IMG/VR virus record: IMGVR_UViG_3300012178_000024
Span: 1-22,513 of that record
DNA length: 22,513 nucleotides
Strand: one strand, 5' to 3'
DNA from: a virus
Positions 7,171-14,760 of the stretch are shown here, piece by piece. The notes under the pieces are model-generated. The model was given only the letters and a program-made list of their open reading frames with translations, was not told the DNA's origin and ran no database searches. Every line of letters begins with the position of its first letter. Position 1 is the first letter of the stretch. The position numbers were made by a program, and so were the translations under genes.

Positions 7171-8667
7171 TTATGAAGCAAAGCCAATGAACCAAAATAT
7201 GCGGCCCTCATTGGAGCTTCCTGGGGGGCGTGTGAGGGTGACACGCAAAGCGAACGACGTGCCCGAATGCGCCAACATAGTAGTGCTACCAGGAACGACC
7301 ACCTCCCATGTTGTACCACCATCAAGAGTAGCCTCATACGTTGCTGTCACGTTCGTGTCGAGTGTCTCCTCAGAAAGTAGATAAACATCAGTTGCAGTAG
7401 AAGGGAGGACAACCGTGTTGAGCACAAGAGTCCCGGTGTCTGTAGTCTCATCAACTGACGTCCACACCGTTCCGCCGTCGCCGACTGCGACGAATAGCGA
7501 CCCGGACCAGGTGACGCCGCGCATGGAATCGGTGCCTGGGGTTGTGCGGGATGTCCAGGTGATCCCGTCAGGTGACGTCAACGCCGTGCCGTCGTAGCCG
7601 ACTGCGACGAATAGTGACCCGGACCAGGTAACGGCGTACATAAAAGCATAGACTGGCGTTGTGCGGGATGTCCAGTTGATCCCGTCAGGTGACGTCCACA
7701 CGGCGCCACCACCAACTGCGACGAATAGTGACCCGGACCAGGCGACGCCGTTCATGTGATCAGTGTCTGGGGTTGTGCGGGATGTCCAGGTGATCCCATC
7801 AACTGACGTCCAGATGGCCCCACTATAGCCGACTGCGACGAATAGCGACCCGGACCAGGTGACGCCGTTCATGTTAGTAGTGCCTGGGGTAGTGCGGGAT
7901 GTCCAGTTGATCCCATCAACTGACGTCCACACCGTTCCGCCGTCGCCGACTGCGACGAATAGCGACCCGGACCAGGTGACGCCGTTCATGTTAGTAGTGC
8001 CTGGGGTAGTGCGGGATGTCCAGGTGATCCCATCAACTGACGTCCACACCGTTCCGCCGTCGCCGACTGCGACGGATAGCGACCCGGACCAGGCGACGCC
8101 GTCCATGTTAGTAGTGCCTGGGGTAGTGCGGGATGTCCAGGTGATCCCATCAACTGACGTCCACACTGTGCCGCCACCACCAACTGCGACGAATAGCGAC
8201 CCGGACCAGGTGACGCCGTTCATCTGATCAGTGTCTGGGGTTGTGCGGGATGTCCAGGCATCTATGTTCCCCGTAAATATCCCTACAGACCCGCCCAGCA
8301 GCCGAGCGCTCCGCATAACCCTCAGCCCGCCATCGACAGACACCTCGTCCTGACCAATCAGAAACCCGTCGCCCTGCCAGTTGGTGAACCCCTCAGCCGT
8401 ATTCAACACGGACGCTTCCAACTCCCACAATCGCAAATTCTGCTCGGCATCAATATAAAACGGAGCATCAAGGCCATCAACTCCAGGATCTCCTTGTGGA
8501 CCCACATAGTTGGGCAACTGACTCCATGGTCTTACACCATCGCCGACTCTCAGTAGATGAGAACCGTTTAGTTCTAGTGAGACACCAATCTCTCCGGCAG
8601 AAAGAACTTCATCATCAGCAGCCCATTCAGCTGGCGTACCACGCCTTTGTAGCATACGAGTAGCCAT
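7171..8667 (-). CDS. Receptor-binding-type virion protein: Mtd-like N-domain, collagen-like hinge and seven-blade repeat region
   Basis: A 498-residue protein. Residues 1-50 (QRRGTPAEWA...GEIGV...LRVGDG...W) match the small N-terminal domain found in the Bordetella phage Mtd protein and many phage fibre proteins. A short collagen-like hinge, GPQGDPGVDG, follows at about 56-66. Residues 138 to about 408 contain seven near-identical WTSRTTP...WSGSLFVAVG...WTS(V/P)DGI units, so a seven-bladed beta-propeller is likely. The last 90 residues form a strand-rich terminal domain. The TAA of the upstream tail-tube paralogue overlaps its ATG. The gene is much richer in GC than its neighbours, suggesting recent acquisition or recombination. 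A role in host recognition is inferred; an attached surface decoration of the tail is also possible. Confidence 0.75.
   Translation of the reverse strand: MATRMLQRRGTPAEWAADDEVLSAGEIGVSLELNGSHLLRVGDGVRPWSQLPNYVGPQGDPGVDGLDAPFYIDAEQNLRLWELEASVLNTAEGFTNWQGDGFLIGQDEVSVDGGLRVMRSARLLGGSVGIFTGNIDAWTSRTTPDTDQMNGVTWSGSLFVAVGGGGTVWTSVDGITWTSRTTPGTTNMDGVAWSGSLSVAVGDGGTVWTSVDGITWTSRTTPGTTNMNGVTWSGSLFVAVGDGGTVWTSVDGINWTSRTTPGTTNMNGVTWSGSLFVAVGYSGAIWTSVDGITWTSRTTPDTDHMNGVAWSGSLFVAVGGGAVWTSPDGINWTSRTTPVYAFMYAVTWSGSLFVAVGYDGTALTSPDGITWTSRTTPGTDSMRGVTWSGSLFVAVGDGGTVWTSVDETTDTGTLVLNTVVLPSTATDVYLLSEETLDTNVTATYEATLDGGTTWEVVVPGSTTMLAHSGTSFALRVTLTRPPGSSNEGRIFWFIGFAS
7444..8256 (-). repeat. Seven tandem 117-bp (39-residue) repeats, one unit of 114 bp
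   Basis: Units begin with the codons for WTSRTTP. On the plus strand their right edges lie at 8256, 8139, 8022, 7905, 7788, 7674 and 7557. All spacings are 117 bases except one of 114. The segments 7860-7976 and 7977-8093 differ at only two positions by hand comparison. One unit (8006-8122) contains 75 G or C bases out of 117. Frame is preserved throughout, so the array is coding and probably maintained by unequal recombination. Confidence 0.95.
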
Positions 8668-9416
8668 TATAGACCACCTCCATCAATAGTTGAAGTTTGC
8701 GGCTCGGGTACGACACCGCTGTCAATTGTAATATAATAGTCCTCGACCAGAGTTCCTGCGTCAAGTACCTCGGAATCGTATTCGTTAAATATGAATAGAA
8801 GCTCAGAGGCAGGCGGCAAACGAGAAGCTGATGCATCCGATCCATAAAGAATATCTTCTACCAGCTCTATTAGAATTGACGGAACATCTCGTGAATCAAT
8901 CACAAAGTGCGCAGTAGGCTTATAACTCGTGAATGTCGGCGGCTTTGTGACAATATCCCAGCTAAAGTTGAATGGGTCGACTGAATCACTGATAGTATTG
9001 TTAGGACGGTCCGTAGGTTCTGCCATAGCATTATACACAAGATGGATCTTATACGCATGATCTACCCCGTCGACATCGTTGCCAACCTTTGTCCTGTAAG
9101 CAAGCCCAAAAGATTTCTTTGGTTGTTGCGTTGCAAATAGGCCGTTTTTGACAAGACTAACTCCCTCACATTGAGCAAACTCTTCAGGATAGGTGTAAGC
9201 TTCAATAGTTGCTTCGAACTCTTCACTGGCAACGTGATTGAGGTACTTGATACCGTCGATATAATACGGTGTTATGTCTCCACCAGAGGGAGATTCGGAG
9301 ACAGCAACCAGACCATTCCATGGAACACCATCAATGCCCTCGATGAAAAGAACACCTTGGTCAACACCAGCTTCAAACGTTCGTTCCCCAACAGCATTCC
9401 ACATAAGTCGGGTCAT
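8667..9416 (-). CDS. Second tail-tube-like protein, paralogue of the gene at 10000-10866
   Basis: A 249-residue protein starting MTRLMWNAVGERTFEAGVD. It aligns along its length with the N-terminal 220 residues of the gene at 10000-10866. Shared landmarks are GVDx[26 protein letters not shown](Y/F)TYP(D/E)EFAQ, the YRT(K/Q)VGNDV motif, HLVY(N/G)AMA and LYG...RLP(L/P). It lacks the Ig-like C-terminal domain and ends in a short unrelated tail (STIDGGGL). The ATG at 9416 follows AAGGAGG with a four-base spacer. The chaperone gene lies between the two copies. It may be a minor or alternative tube subunit, or a specialised ring near one end of the tail. Confidence 0.85.
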   Translation of the reverse strand: MTRLMWNAVGERTFEAGVDQGVLFIEGIDGVPWNGLVAVSESPSGGDITPYYIDGIKYLNHVASEEFEATIEAYTYPEEFAQCEGVSLVKNGLFATQQPKKSFGLAYRTKVGNDVDGVDHAYKIHLVYNAMAEPTDRPNNTISDSVDPFNFSWDIVTKPPTFTSYKPTAHFVIDSRDVPSILIELVEDILYGSDASASRLPPASELLFIFNEYDSEVLDAGTLVEDYYITIDSGVVPEPQTSTIDGGGL

Positions 9417-9427
9417 GGTTCCTCCTT

Positions 9428-9970
9428 TCACCCTGTAGTGTTGAGTTTAGCTTTTCTTTCAGCGTTAAGAGCTCGTTGTCTTTCCGCTGCTTCTCGCTTA
9501 CCCATCTTATTCTTAGGAGCATTTTTAACGTTACAAACCTGAACAAGAGTCAATAGACGACTAAGATGCCAATGTTGGCACTCAAATGGGATACCTAGTG
9601 CAATCATCCAGTAGTAAATTAGTTCTGCAGTGATAATCTCACTACTTGGAGATTGCTTTGGTTTATCACTAAACCAGGTAGCAGTCATCTTAGCGTTGAT
9701 GTACTGATTAACTGCTACAAGGTTATCGTTAGAGAGCTTGCCATACACTTTTGAAGGGACGTCGGGGGTTATAATCATAGCCTTGATGTACCACAACGTT
9801 TCTTCAGAAGTCTTCTCAGTTGCGTTGAGAAACGGTTTCTCCCAAAACGACTCCCATTTTGATAGGGAAACCAGAGAGTGCTCAAGGTCCAAGACATAAA
9901 CCTCCGAAGCTACAAATTCATCCTTCGCTTCATCGAAAGCTTCTTCCATCGGGACAATTATTGTAAGCAC
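9428..9970 (-). CDS. Tail assembly chaperone-like protein, single uninterrupted frame
   Basis: A 180-residue protein in the place of the tail chaperones (after the tail tube, before the tape measure). Landmarks are [34 protein letters not shown] and [20 protein letters not shown] followed by [12 protein letters not shown]. The tail end is lysine- and arginine-rich. I recognise this as a conserved family in Gram-positive siphophages, usually unnamed or called a tail assembly chaperone. The start is GTG at 9970 because GAAGGAGG lies seven bases upstream; an ATG start is absent nearby. The classical chaperone pair is made by a -1 ribosomal frameshift. Here one frame covers everything, so no frameshift is needed. 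Confidence 0.65.
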   Translation of the reverse strand: MLTIIVPMEEAFDEAKDEFVASEVYVLDLEHSLVSLSKWESFWEKPFLNATEKTSEETLWYIKAMIITPDVPSKVYGKLSNDNLVAVNQYINAKMTATWFSDKPKQSPSSEIITAELIYYWMIALGIPFECQHWHLSRLLTLVQVCNVKNAPKNKMGKREAAERQRALNAERKAKLNTTG

Positions 9971-9999
9971 TCTCTGGCCTCCTTCTAGTTTGTGGACTA

Positions 10000-10866
10000 C
10001 TACGCGATGTAGTAGAACGTCCAGTCGGTGTCCGAAATTGCCGAGAACACGTATCCCGGTTCCGGAGCAGCCGTAACAACTGTGTCCTCGGTAATTGGGT
10101 AAGGTCCTGCCGGAACCACTTCGCCGTCGATTGAGTAGACAACACCCACAACGGACGGAATAGTAATGTCGTCCGTGGTAGCATCATAGGTCGGGTTCTC
10201 AGTCGTAACTTCAGTCACCGTACCTGCGAACAAGCTCAGAATCTCGGCAGGAAGCGGAAGACGAGGATCGCCACCGGCTGTCCCATAGAGCATGTCCTCA
10301 AGAGCCGCCAAATTAGTTGCGTCGACCTTAGACGAATCGATCACCATCGATGCTGTCGGCTTGAAACCAGGCACATCGACCGGAGTCGTGCTAAGCTCCC
10401 ACGAGAACGTCAGAGCCTCAGGAGACTCATTGATAGTTCCGTAAGCCTTCTCCGTCGGAGCCGCCATGGCACCGTAGACAAGATGCAACTTGTAACCAAA
10501 GTCCGTGCCTGTGACATCGTTACCAACTTGGGTACGATATGAAAGACCGAACGTGCCACGAACCTGCTGTCCGATTAGAACACCAGCCTGAGGTTCAGCC
10601 GTGCCATCGAACTGAGCGAACTCATCTGGATAGGTAAATGCCTCAATCGTGGCGCCAAACTGCTCGGCGGACACAAGGTTGAGGTACTTAATATTGTCAG
10701 CATACTGAGGAGTTACCTCGGCACCGCTGGGAGACTCACTAACAGCCACCAAGCCGTTCCAAGCATAGCCCGCATCATATACACCAACGGTTGGAATGTA
10801 CAGAACACCATGGTCGACGCCGGTTTCATAGAACCGCTCGCCAACCTGATCCCACTTAAGACGCAT
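10000..10866 (-). CDS. Major tail tube protein with C-terminal Ig-like domain
   Basis: A 288-residue protein starting at the ATG at 10866 ([18 protein letters not shown]), preceded by AAAGGA; a longer upstream frame has no binding site. The N-terminal 220 residues are the tube domain shared with the gene at 8667-9416 and resemble major tail proteins of Gram-positive siphophages. Residues 222-288 form a separate strand-rich domain (NPTYD...ITIP...[11 protein letters not shown]...[13 protein letters not shown]...WTF) that looks like a bacterial Ig-like surface domain. A related domain ends the major capsid protein of this phage. Such C-terminal additions on tail-tube proteins usually project outward and may help weak binding to cell surfaces. 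It lies directly after the tail terminator gene. Confidence 0.85.
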   Translation of the reverse strand: MRLKWDQVGERFYETGVDHGVLYIPTVGVYDAGYAWNGLVAVSESPSGAEVTPQYADNIKYLNLVSAEQFGATIEAFTYPDEFAQFDGTAEPQAGVLIGQQVRGTFGLSYRTQVGNDVTGTDFGYKLHLVYGAMAAPTEKAYGTINESPEALTFSWELSTTPVDVPGFKPTASMVIDSSKVDATNLAALEDMLYGTAGGDPRLPLPAEILSLFAGTVTEVTTENPTYDATTDDITIPSVVGVVYSIDGEVVPAGPYPITEDTVVTAAPEPGYVFSAISDTDWTFYYIA

Positions 10867-10879
10867 GGGTTTTTCCTTT

Positions 10880-11185
10880 CTAAAAGAATAGGCTGAAGAC
10901 ATCATGGTTGAGGTTATTTGCTGTGAAATGCCTATTAAATATACACATAGGCAATGCGGCAATTTTATCAGGAATTTCGCTGTCGGGATCCTGACCGATA
11001 AAAGTTACCTGATATCGTTTAGTATAACGGTATGGAACGTTGCCAGCGAACCGAGTACGTGCGTTGTCACGTGTATAAACAATACACGGATACTGCATTT
11101 GCACATTGGCAGGAGGTTGAAAATATACATTGGTAGTGCCTAGAACATCCTCAAGGAGAGTTTGAAGTTCAAGCCTTCGGGCCAT
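10880..11185 (-). CDS. Tail terminator-like protein
   Basis: A 101-residue protein (from MARRLELQTLLEDVLG). The pattern LExVLG...VYFQPPANVQMQYPCIVYTRD, followed by YxxTFIGQDPDSEI, is the usual one for the small tail terminator/minor capsid proteins that cap the tail tube and join it to the head-closure ring. The ATG at 11185 is preferred because GGGAGG sits eight bases upstream; the in-frame GTG at 11194 would be inside that site. The start overlaps the end of the upstream gene by 17 bases. Its place between head-closure and tail-tube genes fits the role. Confidence 0.75.
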   Translation of the reverse strand: MARRLELQTLLEDVLGTTNVYFQPPANVQMQYPCIVYTRDNARTRFAGNVPYRYTKRYQVTFIGQDPDSEIPDKIAALPMCIFNRHFTANNLNHDVFSLFF

Positions 11186-11492
11186 TATAGACACCTCCCA
11201 ACCTCAAGATGAGGCGGGGGCTCTGCACATCGACGTTTTTAACCGTCCACAGAGTCCCCGCCCATCCAATATAGCGAATGGCAAAGAAGTGTTCGTTGGC
11301 ATATGCATCAGCGACAATACTAATGGAGTTTCCGACAGAGAGATCGTTGTTGACTCCCTCTCCTTCTCGCAACTGGCGTGAGTTTCGAATGACATCCCCA
11401 AAATATGATTTCTCGGTGATGACATCTTCCCACACACCAGGTGCTGTCTCCATAGACTCGCCGTAACCGATTTCGCCGTAGAACTTTGCCAT
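11169..11492 (-). CDS. Head closure (stopper)-like protein
   Basis: A 107-residue, strand-rich protein (MAKFYGEIGYGESMETAPGV) directly after the capsid gene and before the tail terminator, where head-closure or stopper proteins lie. The sequence WEDVITEKSYFGDVIRNSR, then LSVGNSISIVAD and the later IRYIGWAGTLWTVKNVDV, match a recurring small family in Gram-positive siphophages, which I recognise only by pattern. The binding site before its ATG is weak (GGAG), so it may rely on coupling to the capsid stop 16 bases upstream. Assignment depends mainly on gene order. Confidence 0.6.
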   Translation of the reverse strand: MAKFYGEIGYGESMETAPGVWEDVITEKSYFGDVIRNSRQLREGEGVNNDLSVGNSISIVADAYANEHFFAIRYIGWAGTLWTVKNVDVQSPRLILRLGGVYNGPKA

Positions 11493-11507
11493 TTGCAGCT
11501 CCGATTA

Positions 11508-13475
11508 TCAGGCCTCGTTAGTGAAGGTCCACTGGTCCTCAGCATTGGTGCCGAAGTAGTACCCAGTAGCTGCAACCGCGGTAACAATAACCGTGGCGCC
11601 GGAAGGAACTGCGTTGACAGAACCGTCAGCAACACTCACCTCATCGAGGAAGTAATCAGTAGTTGCGTCCGTCGGGATGGTCACATTACCGCTATCGTAC
11701 GTCGGAACCTCAGGCACAGTCAGAACATCAGTACCTAGGGCCGACCTGATGATCAGCGCAGACTTGATCTTGGTGAGAGCACCGGAAACCCGAGTCTCGA
11801 TCAAGTACTTGTACTGGTTGTAGTCGATGTCAAAGTCATCGAACATAGAAACCTGACCGCCCTGTTCGGCGCCCATGGCGTAGTCACGAAGGTTAACAAT
11901 GATTCCGAGCAAGTCGGTCTCATTCTCCATCACCTCAACCTCGACAATATCCGCAACCATTAGAGCCGACCTCAGCTCTTCTTTATTGTTCCACATACGA
12001 CGACCGAAGTTATCCTTCGTGAGGAGCATTTCAACCATAGTCTGGTTGGTCGTATAGAAGGTCGGCGAACCACTACCCTTGTAGAACTTGCGTGCACGCA
12101 TAATAGACTCAACAACCTCGAGGTAGCTCGAATCCGTGTCATTGATGTTCACATTGACCGTAGTAGCATACAGCTCGTGATCATTAACAACAGCACGAAT
12201 ACCAGCACCCTCAGCAGCGCCACCAGGGTCCTTGATCTTGTCCTCGTCTGAGATATCACGACCATCGCCGATGAGAACCGCACGGGCAAGCTCTTCATCG
12301 AGCATAACCCTCATTTCGCCCTTGAGCCACGAGACAACATTGAAGTCCGTGATATCAATAATATCATCACGGTCCAACTGCTGCTTCTTGTATACCGTAG
12401 TCGGCGTGGTAACTCGCTTGGTAAGTCCGAAGAACTCTTCCTTCTTCAGACTTCCCTTGACATAGCCCTTGGCACGAGCCTGATCGTGGGTAACATCTGC
12501 CGCACGAGTCTTGATTCGCGAGAACGGCGTGTGCCGGGTGCCATTAAGCACACCAGCGACCCACTCCATACGGCGAGTGACCCACTCGGGCGTTTCCCCA
12601 ACAGTCGTAGCGTCTGGGAAGAGAATATCGATGTTTTCGATACCGTGCTGAAGAGCATAGGACTCAACAGCTTCCTTCAATGACCCGTTCTTGGTTGCGT
12701 CGGCCACAATACCCTTAATGGCATCATGGGAAAGCTCGTAATGCTCAGGCGTATTGCCATCGTGCTTCTCTTCGAAGACATTACTCATTTCCTGCTTTCC
12801 TTCCTTGTGTGAGAGGTCGCCCTCTTCTTCTTTCTCGGATTGCTTCACGGACTTGTTAGCAGCCGCTTCGAGAGCGGACCCGATCATGTAGTGGACGACA
12901 TTCTTCTGCTCATCGGAGAGCGAGTCGTAAACATCCTGCACGGTCGTGTCTTCTTCGTGCTCGAACTTCTCTTCTTCCTCTTTCTCTTCTTCTTTTTCTT
13001 TGCCCAAATCATCACTGTGCTGAAAATCGAGACCAGTGTAGATAATAGCCTCATCATCAAGAATATCGGTTGAACCATCGCTGTGTGCAATGGCTACGTT
13101 ATCGATGAGGGCACCTGGGTTGGCACCAGAAAGAACCAAGCTAACCTCACGAATAACACCGTGAAAGACCTGCTTGGTTCGTTCAACCAACTGGTTCGCA
13201 TAGATGGACAGCGCAGTGATGTCCTTGTGCTGGACGAGCTGATTGGCATTCTTTGCGGATTCAGTGTCATTAAAGAAACCGTGAGCGTAAACTCCATCCT
13301 CACGATTCTCGAGCACAGCGTGCCCAAGAACGTTTGCTGGCTCATTATGCCCATGCTGCCACACCAGCGGAACTGTCATGCCATCCATGTGCTTAAATGC
13401 TTCGGGCATGATGGTTCGACCGTCGGAGCACTTGAGGCCAGCCTTCGTTGCGTAGCCGCCAAAATTAGCGTCCAT
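11508..13475 (-). CDS. Fused prohead protease-major capsid protein with C-terminal Ig-like domain
   Basis: A 655-residue protein. Residues 1-135 are an HK97-type (S78-like) maturation protease: WQHGHNEPANVLGHA around residue 40 supplies the likely His, and EVSLVLSGANPGA at 110-121 the likely Ser (S112). Residues 136-229 are an acidic linker rich in Glu and Lys, possibly acting as scaffold. From about 230 onward is an HK97-fold capsid protein (IENIDILFPDA, WVTRRMEWV...FSRIKTRAADV, LKGEMRVMLDEELARAVLIG, and TFYTTNQTMVE near the end of the fold). Residues 586-655 are an Ig-like domain. The ATG follows AAGGAAGGAGA and overlaps the portal stop by 11 bases. A second in-frame ATG at 12788 has its own binding site and would yield a 426-residue capsid protein. 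Confidence 0.9.
   Translation of the reverse strand: MDANFGGYATKAGLKCSDGRTIMPEAFKHMDGMTVPLVWQHGHNEPANVLGHAVLENREDGVYAHGFFNDTESAKNANQLVQHKDITALSIYANQLVERTKQVFHGVIREVSLVLSGANPGALIDNVAIAHSDGSTDILDDEAIIYTGLDFQHSDDLGKEKEEEKEEEEKFEHEEDTTVQDVYDSLSDEQKNVVHYMIGSALEAAANKSVKQSEKEEEGDLSHKEGKQEMSNVFEEKHDGNTPEHYELSHDAIKGIVADATKNGSLKEAVESYALQHGIENIDILFPDATTVGETPEWVTRRMEWVAGVLNGTRHTPFSRIKTRAADVTHDQARAKGYVKGSLKKEEFFGLTKRVTTPTTVYKKQQLDRDDIIDITDFNVVSWLKGEMRVMLDEELARAVLIGDGRDISDEDKIKDPGGAAEGAGIRAVVNDHELYATTVNVNINDTDSSYLEVVESIMRARKFYKGSGSPTFYTTNQTMVEMLLTKDNFGRRMWNNKEELRSALMVADIVEVEVMENETDLLGIIVNLRDYAMGAEQGGQVSMFDDFDIDYNQYKYLIETRVSGALTKIKSALIIRSALGTDVLTVPEVPTYDSGNVTIPTDATTDYFLDEVSVADGSVNAVPSGATVIVTAVAATGYYFGTNAEDQWTFTNEA
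12786..12806 (-). promoter_or_regulatory. Internal ribosome binding site and start for free capsid protein
   Basis: Inside the protease-capsid frame, AAGGAAGG (12799-12806) lies ten bases before an in-frame ATG at 12788. The resulting product begins MSNVFEEK...TPEHYELSH, which reads like an ordinary capsid-protein N-terminus just after the acidic linker. If used, the gene makes both the fusion and a larger pool of capsid subunits. Translation from here is inferred. Confidence 0.55.
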
Positions 13476-14724
13476 ATTGACTGTCTCCTTCCTTACTTAC
13501 AGGTTGTAGTTCCGACCCCGACGGAGCCGGTTTGTCACCAGGCTGAGGCATGTTGCTATTAATAAGCTTATCAGCCTTTTCGTCTGCACTCGGCTTGAAG
13601 CCGATAACTTGCCTAATTTCATTCGACGTTAGAATTTCATTTCTGGTAAATTTGTCAGCAATTTCCGCAATATCATTAACTGGAACAAGTTTGAACGGAT
13701 TGCGGAAGTACATAATAGACTGACGCTGCGATCGAGCCGTATTTGTAAGGAACGTACGCTTCATCGCATCGATAACAGCTGACACAATGGGCTCGACTGT
13801 ACGATTGTTGTAGTTCAGCATGGCCTTTTCATCAGCCGTACCATTCATAACCCCTTCCGTAAGGCCAAGTTGACCATACAACATTGCAGTCAAGTATTCA
13901 ATCTGCGCCAAGAGATTGTTCTCAGAAGGACGATTTAGTTGCGTAACTTTCTCAGTTCCATCAGTATAGGCAATGCCGTATTGGCTACCCTTAAGTTGGA
14001 ACTCAATGTCCTTTCGGCGTTGTTCCGCCTGCAGACGTCGGGCCTCCGACTTGATAACATACGGAAGTTGAATGATAAGATCGAGTTTCCCCGAGCTAGA
14101 TTGCTCATCAACCGCATCCAAAAGATTGAGCTTTCGAATTAGTCGCTGAAGAGTTGAGTTTGGCTCGTTCATTACAGAATATAGCGGGTTCTCAACAATA
14201 GCTACATACTTCTTTTCAAGCACGATCTCTTCACGTCGTCCTACAGCCTCATTATAAAGACTAATCTTAACATGCTTAGGCATCCAAGAAACAACTTCAC
14301 CAACACGCATCGTCTTGATTTCAAAACTTCCAGAAGCGCCTGGATTAACGGTTGTATCTACTGGAACAATTGCAGCAACACCCTTATCAAGAATTGTCAT
14401 AGCAATGTCTTGACGGAAAGCACGACCTGCTTGATCTATGTTAGCTTCAAGCGTCAAGCAATTATTCAGACCACTCAGAACATCTTCAGCATAGCGATCA
14501 TCTTTATCCAAACGAACATGACGAATATCAACTGCAGCGATGTCAACACTTAGACGTGTATAGATCGAGGAGATGATCGAACGCTCATTTGGAATTGAGA
14601 ATCTAATACGATCAGGACGACCGCCATAAGAAAGCGCACCAGAATATGATTGGATCCGAGATTCTGGATCCTGGTTCAAGAACGCATTCCAAGCATGCTT
14701 GATTCTATCACCAATTGTTCCCAC
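13465..14724 (-). CDS. Portal protein (HK97-like)
   Basis: A 419-residue protein between the terminase and capsid genes. Landmarks: SIIYTRLSVDIAAVDI-like N-terminal helix (here SSIYTRLSVDIAAVDIRHV), later LQLPYVIKSE-type segment (IIQLPYVIKSEARRLQ), GIAYTDGTEKVTQLNRPSENNLL near residue 275, and GLTEGVMNGTADEKAMLNY followed by the helix TVEPIVSAVIDAMKRTF. The last is the usual portal pattern before the C-terminal region (NEILTSNEIRQVIGFKPS). The portal forms the dodecameric DNA gate and the docking site for terminase and adaptor. The start is GTG at 14724, placed by a perfect AAGGAGGTGA. Pro/Ser-rich last 40 residues. Confidence 0.93.
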   Translation of the reverse strand: MGTIGDRIKHAWNAFLNQDPESRIQSYSGALSYGGRPDRIRFSIPNERSIISSIYTRLSVDIAAVDIRHVRLDKDDRYAEDVLSGLNNCLTLEANIDQAGRAFRQDIAMTILDKGVAAIVPVDTTVNPGASGSFEIKTMRVGEVVSWMPKHVKISLYNEAVGRREEIVLEKKYVAIVENPLYSVMNEPNSTLQRLIRKLNLLDAVDEQSSSGKLDLIIQLPYVIKSEARRLQAEQRRKDIEFQLKGSQYGIAYTDGTEKVTQLNRPSENNLLAQIEYLTAMLYGQLGLTEGVMNGTADEKAMLNYNNRTVEPIVSAVIDAMKRTFLTNTARSQRQSIMYFRNPFKLVPVNDIAEIADKFTRNEILTSNEIRQVIGFKPSADEKADKLINSNMPQPGDKPAPSGSELQPVSKEGDSQYGR

Positions 14725-14760
14725 GAGTCACCTCCTTTCCTTGGAAATATAGACGGCCGA

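Noticed and set aside
7859-8227. Plus-strand repeated frame (VVRDVQVIPSTDVHTVPP...) across the 117-bp repeats
   Set aside because: It stays open only because the repeat unit is a multiple of three. The minus frame has a ribosome binding site, domains at both ends and propeller-like blades.
7444-8256. CRISPR-like array
   Set aside because: Units are 117 bp, uniform and translated without stops; there are no short repeats separated by unrelated spacers and no cas genes.
7171-8667. Diversity-generating retroelement suggested by the Mtd-like domain
   Set aside because: No reverse transcriptase, template repeat or adenine-biased variable repeat was seen. Variation is between repeat blades, not at a C-terminal variable region.
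8663-8682. TATAAT overlapping start codons (TCTATAATGGC) here and near 11183-11190, read as a -10 element
   Set aside because: No TTGACA-like -35 at proper distance. The sequence is the product of a TAATG stop/start overlap or the spacer after GGAGG, both explained by translation.
12955-13010. Low-complexity CTT/TTC-rich stretch as a possible repeat or regulatory tract
   Set aside because: It is simply Glu/Lys codons of the acidic linker in the protease-capsid fusion.
13083-13562. Plus-strand frame of 159 codons opposite the protease domain
   Set aside because: Antisense to a strong gene with recognised catalytic motifs; no binding site and no recognisable protein pattern.
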